Below are positions 14,553 through 20,495 of a DNA stretch of 21,660 bases, one piece after another. Each line of letters begins with the position of its first letter. Position 1 is the stretch's first letter. Below the pieces are notes generated by a model, which saw nothing but the letters and a program-made list of their open reading frames with translations, ran no database searches and was not told the origin of the DNA. The stretch is from JANWHZ01 sp035758575 (lineage in GTDB: Bacteria > Patescibacteriota > Saccharimonadia > Saccharimonadales > UBA4665): assembly GCA_035758575.1 (NCBI GenBank), contig DASTXH010000074.1, positions 1 to 21,660 of the forward strand, given 5' to 3'. The position numbers and the translations under genes are program-made.

Positions 14553-15143
14553 CTATTTCCTGCCTGGCGCACGCAAGGCCAATTTCACGCGCTCTTCGGT
14601 TGACAGAGATGGGTCTACATCTTGGAGTGCTTTGGCGGCATCTTGCGGCGTATAGCCCAAAGACACCAGCGCCTCGGCGGCTTCATCGCCCGTTATACGC
14701 ACTTCGCCTTGCAATATGCCCGTAAGGCTCAGATCAACACCGCTCAGGCCCACTTTGTCTTTTAGGTCCACCACGATACGCTCGGCCACCCGCTTACCCA
14801 CGCCATTGGCGCGTTGGATAAACTTTATGTCGCCGCCGGCAATGGCAGCGCGCACCTGCGATGCGCTGCCAATGTTTAGTACGCTCAGCGCCATCTTTGG
14901 ACCTACGCCATTCACATTAAGCAACTGCTCAAACAAAGATTTGGTGTCTTGGCTAAGAAAACCAAACAAGTCGTGCGACATCTCGCGGATATGTTCATGG
15001 ATGTACACCTTGGTCTGTTGACCGTGCGCTACTACGCCGTAGTCTTCTGTGGTCATAAACAAGCCATACCCCACGCCATGCACATCCAGCACTACTATAT
15101 CCAACAATTTTTCGGCAATCGTGCCAGTAAGTGTCGCTATCAT
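14553..15143 (-). CDS. ruvA: RuvA, Holliday junction binding protein
   Basis: RuvA tetramers hold Holliday junctions open for RuvB. The 196-residue product starts MIATLTGTIAEK, with the OB-fold domain (1-63, including VVLDVHGVGYGLFM), two helix-hairpin-helix motifs (VNGVGPKMALSVL and ANGVGKRVAERIVVDLKD) and a C-terminal domain III (DEAAEALVSLGYTPQDAAKAL) that contacts RuvB. I choose ATG 15143 because the extension to 15200 is outside the family pattern and overlaps the phosphatase gene. The phosphatase stop is eight bases upstream. Confidence 0.97.
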   Translation of the reverse strand: MIATLTGTIAEKLLDIVVLDVHGVGYGLFMTTEDYGVVAHGQQTKVYIHEHIREMSHDLFGFLSQDTKSLFEQLLNVNGVGPKMALSVLNIGSASQVRAAIAGGDIKFIQRANGVGKRVAERIVVDLKDKVGLSGVDLSLTGILQGEVRITGDEAAEALVSLGYTPQDAAKALQDVDPSLSTEERVKLALRAPGRK

Positions 15144-15151
15144 TATTCCTA

Positions 15152-15724
15152 TTATCGCACATCCGTCATAAAACGGTTGAGTGGTTCGTTCATCTCCCAT
15201 CGATAAATCTCACCGTTTAGTACGCGTTCGTCGACCGATTGCCGCAAGCTCATGCCACCCAAAAGCGCACGCATGGCCTTAATAGGCCCGCCATGCGTTA
15301 CGAGCAATACCGTCTGCTCACCATGAGCGGCAATGAGATCATCCAAAAAATTCCCTATACGGGCTTCTACCTCCAGCCATGATTCGCCGCCCGGAATAAG
15401 ATGCGCCAGGTGGTCCCCTTCAAAGTTCAGCCAGGGCAAATCATCCCAATGACCACCTTCGAATATACCTTGGTTACGTTCACGCAACCGTACCGTACGG
15501 CACAACGCCAGCTTAGGATGATGCTGTGCAATAATTTCAGCGGTATCGACGCATCGCTGCAAGTCGGATGTATAGAGGGCGTCGATGGCCTCATTTTGCA
15601 ATCGCTCGCTTGCCACTTCCGCCTGCAAAATACCGACAGATGTCAGCGCCCCATGGGTACGGCTTTCCACAATCCGCCGCACATTGCCCTCTGTTTCCCC
15701 ATGCCGCACTACGATAATCTTCAT
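15152..15724 (-). CDS. Histidine phosphatase (phosphoglycerate-mutase superfamily)
   Basis: The 190-residue product is a branch-1 histidine phosphatase. The signature RHGETEGN starts at Arg7 with the phospho-accepting His8. Other expected catalytic residues are Arg57 (SDLQRCVDTA), Glu82 (RLRERNQGIFEG) and His144 (LVTHGGPIKA). The fold and length fit phosphatases such as GpmB/CobC-like enzymes, not the dPGM form that needs a longer insert. The substrate is unknown. It lies between ruvC and ruvA with gaps of three and eight bases, so it is co-expressed with the resolvasome genes, an uncommon neighbour whose link to DNA repair is unproven. Confidence 0.93.
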   Translation of the reverse strand: MKIIVVRHGETEGNVRRIVESRTHGALTSVGILQAEVASERLQNEAIDALYTSDLQRCVDTAEIIAQHHPKLALCRTVRLRERNQGIFEGGHWDDLPWLNFEGDHLAHLIPGGESWLEVEARIGNFLDDLIAAHGEQTVLLVTHGGPIKAMRALLGGMSLRQSVDERVLNGEIYRWEMNEPLNRFMTDVR

Positions 15725-15727
15725 AAT

Positions 15728-16198
15728 TTACCGGACCGTTTGAGCGTGAGTAAGGGCTGCCGCTATGGCGTCGGCGCAATCGTCTGGCTTGGGTGTTTCT
15801 TTCAGCCCCAGCGACACCCGCACCATCTCCTGGATTTGCTTTTTATCGGCACGACCATAACCGGTCAAAGCCATCTTGATCTGCAGTGGTGTATATTCGG
15901 CGATTGCCAGCCCGGCCTGGCGGCCGCACAGCAGCACCACGCCGCGCGCCTGCGCTACCGTAATTGCCGTGGTAACATTGCGCGCAAAGAACAGCTTCTC
16001 AACCGACATCGCGGTCGGCTTTGTGCTCGTAATGATATCCGTCAGCTCTTCGTAAATAGTAGCCAAACGGACAGCATCGTCCTCGTGCACCGGCGTACGG
16101 ATGACACCCGCATCCACCAGCTGCACTTTGCCGCCTTGGCTTTCTATCACGCCAAACCCCAAAATGCCCGTACCTGGGTCAATCCCTACAATCCGCAC
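15728..16198 (-). CDS. ruvC: RuvC, Holliday junction resolvase
   Basis: RuvC is the dimeric endonuclease that cuts Holliday junctions. The 156-residue product opens MRIVGIDPGTGILGFGVIE and has the catalytic acids D7, E67 (SVEKLFF), D140 and D143 (PDDCADAIAAALTH), matching the family's four carboxylates. Translation begins at GTG 16198, with AAGGG a few bases upstream. It is the first gene of ruvC-phosphatase-ruvA-ruvB-PH protein. Length is typical at a little under 160 residues. Confidence 0.97.
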   Translation of the reverse strand: MRIVGIDPGTGILGFGVIESQGGKVQLVDAGVIRTPVHEDDAVRLATIYEELTDIITSTKPTAMSVEKLFFARNVTTAITVAQARGVVLLCGRQAGLAIAEYTPLQIKMALTGYGRADKKQIQEMVRVSLGLKETPKPDDCADAIAAALTHAQTVR

Positions 16199-16222
16199 GC
16201 CGTACCCTTTTCATCTGATCCA

Positions 16223-16231
16223 ATTGTAGCA
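16223..16231 (-). promoter_or_regulatory. Extended -10 promoter of the ruv operon
   Basis: On the minus strand TGCTACAAT (16231-16223) is an extended -10. The start would be near 16216, leaving an 18-base leader that includes the AAGGG ribosome site before GTG 16198. Confidence 0.55.
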
Positions 16232-16255
16232 CGCCTCTGTTTGACGAAAATGGTG

Positions 16256-16261
16256 TAGAAT
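16256..16261 (+). promoter_or_regulatory. -10 element of the phospholipase D-like gene
   Basis: TAGAAT at 16256-16261 lies nine bases before the ATG at 16271 with no Shine-Dalgarno sequence, so the mRNA would be leaderless or nearly so. A TTGACG at 16241-16246 is too close to act as its -35. Confidence 0.35.
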
Positions 16262-16270
16262 AAGAGCAAT

Positions 16271-17377
16271 ATGTCTTCACTTGCTTCGGGCCGTACGGCC
16301 GGATTTTTGTCCTCGGATTTTGTGTTTTTAAGCAAACGGGAATATTTTGAAGACGTCACCCGGCGCTTCGCGGCAGCTAAAAAAGGCGACCGCCTGCTAC
16401 TAGTGACACACGACTTCCGCCCGGCCGAGCCGCTCGTTGCCGACCTGATGAAAGCCATGGCTGGGGCTGCCGAACGGGGCGCAAACGTACAATTCGCGCT
16501 TGATGAGCGAACTTACCCCGTAATGCAAAAAGTGCCTATCAGCAAAAATGCCGCAACACTCATAAAGGCCACCAACGAAACGCTGGCCACTCTCAAGGAC
16601 GCCGGTGCAACTTATGCGGTCACCAACAAAACGTTTCACCGGCTTATCAACCGCTTTTCGGGGCGCGCACACATTAAAGTGGTTATTATCAATGACATCG
16701 TATATGTGGGCGGCTGCAATCTTACCAAGGCGAGCCAAATAGATTTTATGATACGCTGGCAGAACCAATCTGCCGCCGACTGGCTGTATGATATGATGTC
16801 GCGCATGATCGCCGCCGGCAGCTCGCAGGCGGCATTCAATGGCCATGACCATTCATTCGCAGTGGACAGTAGGACCACCTTGTTGCTCGACTCGGGCAAA
16901 CCGCATCAGTCGCTCATCTTCGACAATGCCTTACAGCTCATTGACGATGCACAAGAATGGCTTATTCTGACGTGCCAGTATTACCCCATCAGTATTACTG
17001 GCAAGCGGCTACATGCCGCACACCTCCGCAGCGTGGATGTAGATATATATTTCAACCACCCCAGCGTGCACCAGCCCGGGTTCAACATGATGTTACACAC
17101 TGCAGTACTGCGTGAACGCACACGCTACCCCAAAAAGCTTTTTGATAAACGGTTGCATAAACGCATGCCATACCTGCATGCCAAACTACTGGTCAGCGAA
17201 AAGTCCACGATGATTGGCAGCCACAACTACGTCACCATCGGCGTAAACTTCGGCACGGCCGAACTATCACTTTTGCGTCACGATCCCGAATTCTCGCTAA
17301 AATCCAGGCAGTTCTTCGAACAACTTTTAGTCACAAGCACTACTGTTCCGATTGAAGACCAACGATCACATCTGTAG
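16271..17377 (+). CDS. Phospholipase D-superfamily protein (cardiolipin-synthase-like)
   Basis: PLD-fold enzymes transfer or hydrolyse phosphodiesters using two HxK motifs. The 368-residue product has a first motif HIKVVIIND (134-142) followed by GGCN (147-150), and a second HAKLLVSEK (303-311) followed by GSHN (316-319). The usual Asp five residues after the Lys is Asn141 (with Asp142 next to it) in the first and Glu310 in the second. No membrane helix or signal peptide is present, so it is probably cytoplasmic or membrane-associated. Cardiolipin synthase-like chemistry is the first guess; a nuclease or inactive scaffold is possible. It diverges from ruvC and converges with yebC. Confidence 0.85.
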   Translation: MSSLASGRTAGFLSSDFVFLSKREYFEDVTRRFAAAKKGDRLLLVTHDFRPAEPLVADLMKAMAGAAERGANVQFALDERTYPVMQKVPISKNAATLIKATNETLATLKDAGATYAVTNKTFHRLINRFSGRAHIKVVIINDIVYVGGCNLTKASQIDFMIRWQNQSAADWLYDMMSRMIAAGSSQAAFNGHDHSFAVDSRTTLLLDSGKPHQSLIFDNALQLIDDAQEWLILTCQYYPISITGKRLHAAHLRSVDVDIYFNHPSVHQPGFNMMLHTAVLRERTRYPKKLFDKRLHKRMPYLHAKLLVSEKSTMIGSHNYVTIGVNFGTAELSLLRHDPEFSLKSRQFFEQLLVTSTTVPIEDQRSHL

Positions 17378-17411
17378 CCGACCTGAAACTGCTGCCGATT
17401 ACACCAAACGC

Positions 17412-17435
17412 AGCTGCTTGGCTATCCAAGCAGTT
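17412..17435. terminator. Hairpin at the convergent PLD/yebC ends, possible two-way terminator
   Basis: CTGCTTGG (17414-17421) pairs perfectly with CCAAGCAG (17426-17433) around a four-base loop, extended by two flanking pairs. The yebC stop codon lies in the loop. Neither strand has a clear T-run, so termination is uncertain. Confidence 0.35.
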
Positions 17436-18150
17436 CTTCGGAGATATCGAAATTGACGTGGGTATTGGTAACGTCGTCAATGGCTTCCAGCGCATCCATT
17501 AGGCGCATCACTTTGCCGGCTGTTTCTTTGTCGGTTACCTCAACGGTGGAGTTAGGAACGTACGTAAGCTCTGCCTCGGTGATGTTCAAGCCCTGTGCCT
17601 TCAATGCGTCGCGCACCTTGGCCAGGTCACTGTGATTCGTGTAGATGACGGAATCACCATCTTCCTCTTGCACGTCATCGGCACCGGCTTCCAGCGCCTG
17701 CATCATCAGCTCGTCGCCGGTGCCTTTAGCGCGGATCATACCCTTGTGGTCGAACTGGAAGGCAACCGCACCTTTCTCTGCCAAGCGGCCGCCATGCTTC
17801 GAAAACGCCAGGCGCACTTCCGGATACGTACGGTTGATGTTATCGGTGGCGCACTCTACTAAAATGGCAACACCGCCCGGTCCATAACCCTCATACAGCA
17901 ATTCCTGTATTTGGTCACCGCCCAGTTTGCCCGAGCCGCGGTCGATAGAGCGCTGCATGTTGGCCAGCGGCATGTTGGCAGCCCGTGCCTTGTCCATGGC
18001 CAAGCGAAGCGCAAAGTTCATCTCTGGGTCGGCGCCGCTGCGTGCGGCAATAGCGATGGCATTACCCAAACGAGTAAACAACGCACCCCTGGCGGCGTCC
18101 TTGGCGCCTTTTTCACGCTTAATTGTTGACCATTTGCTATGACCGGACAT
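17422..18150 (-). CDS. yebC: YebC/TACO1-family protein
   Basis: YebC-family proteins act in translation (helping ribosomes through difficult proline-rich stretches in some bacteria) or, in other members, as DNA-binding regulators. The 242-residue product begins with the diagnostic MSGHSKWSTIKREKGAKDAARG and has the LYEGYGPGGVAILVECATDN block near 85-104 and the C-terminal LTYVPNSTVEV region. Length is typical. The ATG at 18150 is preceded by AGGAG 13 bases upstream, a longer spacing than usual. E. coli yebC lies next to ruvC, and this copy too is near ruv genes, one gene away. Confidence 0.97.
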   Translation of the reverse strand: MSGHSKWSTIKREKGAKDAARGALFTRLGNAIAIAARSGADPEMNFALRLAMDKARAANMPLANMQRSIDRGSGKLGGDQIQELLYEGYGPGGVAILVECATDNINRTYPEVRLAFSKHGGRLAEKGAVAFQFDHKGMIRAKGTGDELMMQALEAGADDVQEEDGDSVIYTNHSDLAKVRDALKAQGLNITEAELTYVPNSTVEVTDKETAGKVMRLMDALEAIDDVTNTHVNFDISEELLG

Positions 18151-18188
18151 ACAGGCTTATTTACTCCTACTAGATTGTTTGCTTCATC

Positions 18189-18201
18189 TGTTATTATACC
18201 A
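18189..18201. promoter_or_regulatory. Overlapping divergent promoters of yebC and the nuclease
   Basis: On the plus strand TGTTATTAT (18189-18197) is an extended -10 pointing at the nuclease ATG (18205), with no leader. On the minus strand TGGTATAAT (18201-18193) is an extended -10 with a perfect TATAAT pointing at yebC. The two -10 boxes share bases 18193-18197, so polymerase can occupy only one direction at a time. Confidence 0.6.
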
Positions 18202-18204
18202 CGT

Positions 18205-18933
18205 ATGGCGACTACTTGGCGACAGTCACGGCGCGTGCAGCGCACCCTGGTAACGCTGGCTATCTTCGTATGCGGCGCTGCTTGGGCGGGATGGACACAG
18301 CTGCACCAGCAGCAGCCGGCAAGCCAGCCAGCAGTAAAGTCCAGCACACAAACCGTATCTACCGGTCAAGCAGCAGACGCCCTAACCACCCTGCCCGTCA
18401 AAGGCCGCGCACCCATGACCGGCTACGCCCGCACCGCCTTTGGCCCCGGTTGGGCTACCGTAGGCGGCTGCGACATGCGCGAACACATCCTGGGACGGGA
18501 TCTTACCGGCGCTACCTACCGCTCTGCTACCGATTGCACCGTGCTCAGCGGCACCTTGCGCGACCCTTACACCGACAAAACCATTCCGTTTACCCGCGGC
18601 ACTGGCACGTCTGACGCCGTACAGATAGACCACGTGGTGGCCATTGGCAACGCCTGGCAGACCGGTGCCCAAGCACTGACACCAGCCGAGCGCACCAAGC
18701 TTTACAACGATCCACTAGAACTTTTGGCTGTAGACGGCCCTACCAACGAGCAAAAAGGTGATGGCGATGCCGCTACCTGGCTGCCGCCCAACACCGCCTA
18801 CCGCTGCCGCTACGTCGCACGGCAGGTTGCCGTAAAACAGGCCTACCACCTGTGGGTCACCCAGGCCGAGCACGACGCCATACAGCGCGTGCTGGCTACC
18901 TGCCCCGGCCAGCAGCTCCCCACCGTAAACTAG
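18205..18933 (+). CDS. Secreted HNH-type (DUF1524-like) nuclease
   Basis: The 242-residue product starts MATTWRQSRR, followed by one hydrophobic signal/anchor segment (about 13-30) and a low-complexity Gln/Ser/Thr linker (31-65). The catalytic domain has IDHVVAIGNAW (141-151) and LAVDGPTNEQKGDGDAATWL (174-193), the DHxxA and N...K patterns of DUF1524/GmrSD-C-type HNH nucleases. Four cysteines (89, 111, 201, 233) suggest two disulfides, as expected outside the cell. I choose ATG 18205, seven bases after an extended -10, over the frame opening at 18139, which overlaps the yebC start. It lies just before comEC, consistent with a role in cutting external DNA. Confidence 0.85.
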   Translation: MATTWRQSRRVQRTLVTLAIFVCGAAWAGWTQLHQQQPASQPAVKSSTQTVSTGQAADALTTLPVKGRAPMTGYARTAFGPGWATVGGCDMREHILGRDLTGATYRSATDCTVLSGTLRDPYTDKTIPFTRGTGTSDAVQIDHVVAIGNAWQTGAQALTPAERTKLYNDPLELLAVDGPTNEQKGDGDAATWLPPNTAYRCRYVARQVAVKQAYHLWVTQAEHDAIQRVLATCPGQQLPTVN

Positions 18934-18959
18934 ACACGTATGCAACAATAGAGCCATCT

Positions 18960-20420
18960 ATGTGGAAATGGCTACAGCGGAGACTACACGTATCATGGAT
19001 CATCGCGTGGCTTTCGCTGGCCTTCTTAGGTGGCATCGCCCTGGCAAAGTTCCAAAACCCAAGGCTTGCAACTATGCCCCTCCTTCTTGTTGCCTGCGTC
19101 TGCATCGTCATTGCCGTCATGCTGCGGACACGCTGGGCTATTCTTTGCGCAGTTATAGCCGGGCTTCTGTTCGGCCTGGCGCGCGGCGGCAGTGAGCAAA
19201 TGGCGCTTCAGCGTTACCAGCCATTTTTGCAAAAAACTGTAACCCTACAAGGGGTGATAGGTGACGACCCCTCCACCGGGCCAAGCGGCGAGCGCCGACT
19301 GTCACTCGCGGCAATACAGCTAGATGGTACGAACCTGCACGGGCGCGTATGGGTATCAATCGCCACCAGTACCCTGCTAAGGCGGAGCGACACCGTTACC
19401 GTACGAGGACGACTGCAGACAGGGTTCGGCACCTACGCCGCTACCATGCGCCGCCCGCAACTTCTTGTCGTACAAAAAACAAGCAATACCGACCTTGGCC
19501 TGCAGGCACGCAGCTGGTTCACGGCTGGCATCCGGCGGGTTTTGCCGGAACCTCAAGCTAGCTTGGGCGCCGGATATCTTACGGGCGAGCGCAGTGCGCT
19601 ACCTGCAGATTTCGATACCCAGCTCAAGACGGTCGGTCTGACCCACGCAGTCGTCGCCAGCGGCTACAATCTCACCATCCTGGTAGCACTGGCGCGCAGG
19701 CTGTTCCTCAATACATCAAAATATCTTGCTACGCTCGCCTCGGGTAGTATGATCCTAGGCTTTATTGCCGTTGCAGGCATGGGCCCGTCCATGTCCCGCG
19801 CTGGGCTGGTAACCGGCCTAAGCCTGGCAGCGTGGTACTACGGCCGGACGATCCATCCCTTCGTGCTGCTGCCGTTTACGGCTGCCTGTACCGCCCTGTG
19901 CAATCCGTCGTATGTCTGGGGCGACCTGGGCTGGTATCTGTCATTTTTGTCATTCGTAGGAGTAATCGTGCTAGCGCCGCTTATACAAATGCTGTTTTGG
20001 CGGCACAAGCAGCCGGGTGTTTTGCGCCAGACCGTCGTTGATACGTTTTCGGCACAGCTCGCCACCATGCCTCTGATTTTATACACATTCGGGCAATATT
20101 CTCCCTACGCCCTGCTGGCTAATATTGCTGTTTTGCCGCTGGTTCCACTGACTATGGCATGTACATTCGTTGGCGGCCTAGCTGGAGCCATAGCGCCGTG
20201 TCTTTCCTGGCTAGCGTTGCCCGCCTCGTGGCTGCTCCACTACATGACGGCTATAGTCGCGCGCATTGCAGGACTGCCCGGTGCACAGAAAACATTTTTC
20301 TTGAGCGCCCCAGCGTTGGTTGCAGGCTATGCTGCGCTTGCGGCCATAGGGATACTGCTCATCTGGAAGACTGGTTACGACTTCCGCACCACGGCCGAAG
20401 ACACAAATGATCAAGCATAA
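18960..20420 (+). CDS. comEC: ComEC/Rec2-family DNA uptake channel, without MBL domain
   Basis: ComEC forms the inner-membrane channel for single-stranded DNA in natural transformation. The 486-residue product has two N-terminal membrane helices (about 12-30 and 39-75), an OB-fold DUF4131-type domain (about 90-172) and a Competence domain (about 200-470) with YLTGERSALP (206-215), VGLTHAVVASGYNLTILV (225-242), GMGPSMSRAGL (273-283) and many helices. It stops after the membrane core, lacking the C-terminal metallo-beta-lactamase domain of longer ComEC proteins. I choose ATG 18960, since the frame upstream to 18852 overlaps the nuclease gene. No Shine-Dalgarno site is seen. Confidence 0.92.
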   Translation: MWKWLQRRLHVSWIIAWLSLAFLGGIALAKFQNPRLATMPLLLVACVCIVIAVMLRTRWAILCAVIAGLLFGLARGGSEQMALQRYQPFLQKTVTLQGVIGDDPSTGPSGERRLSLAAIQLDGTNLHGRVWVSIATSTLLRRSDTVTVRGRLQTGFGTYAATMRRPQLLVVQKTSNTDLGLQARSWFTAGIRRVLPEPQASLGAGYLTGERSALPADFDTQLKTVGLTHAVVASGYNLTILVALARRLFLNTSKYLATLASGSMILGFIAVAGMGPSMSRAGLVTGLSLAAWYYGRTIHPFVLLPFTAACTALCNPSYVWGDLGWYLSFLSFVGVIVLAPLIQMLFWRHKQPGVLRQTVVDTFSAQLATMPLILYTFGQYSPYALLANIAVLPLVPLTMACTFVGGLAGAIAPCLSWLALPASWLLHYMTAIVARIAGLPGAQKTFFLSAPALVAGYAALAAIGILLIWKTGYDFRTTAEDTNDQA

Positions 20421-20437
20421 CCGGTAATACATTTTAT

Positions 20438-20466
20438 TTGACAAATCATCAACAATTTTGGACAAT
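20438..20466 (+). promoter_or_regulatory. Promoter of the lamin-tail protein
   Basis: A perfect -35 TTGACA (20438-20443) is followed after 17 bases by GACAAT (20461-20466, four of six). Transcription would start near 20473, just upstream of the GGGAGAGG ribosome site at 20483-20490. Confidence 0.6.
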
Positions 20467-20495
20467 GCCAGCAATTTCATACGGGAGAGGGAGCT

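Noticed and set aside
16241..16246. TTGACG as -35 of the PLD gene
   Set aside because: Only nine bases separate it from TAGAAT, and the 17-base position downstream has no -10.
15401..16258. A 285-codon open frame on the plus strand
   Set aside because: It lies opposite the conserved phosphatase and ruvC genes and its protein is His/Cys-rich with no recognisable domain, typical of an antisense shadow.
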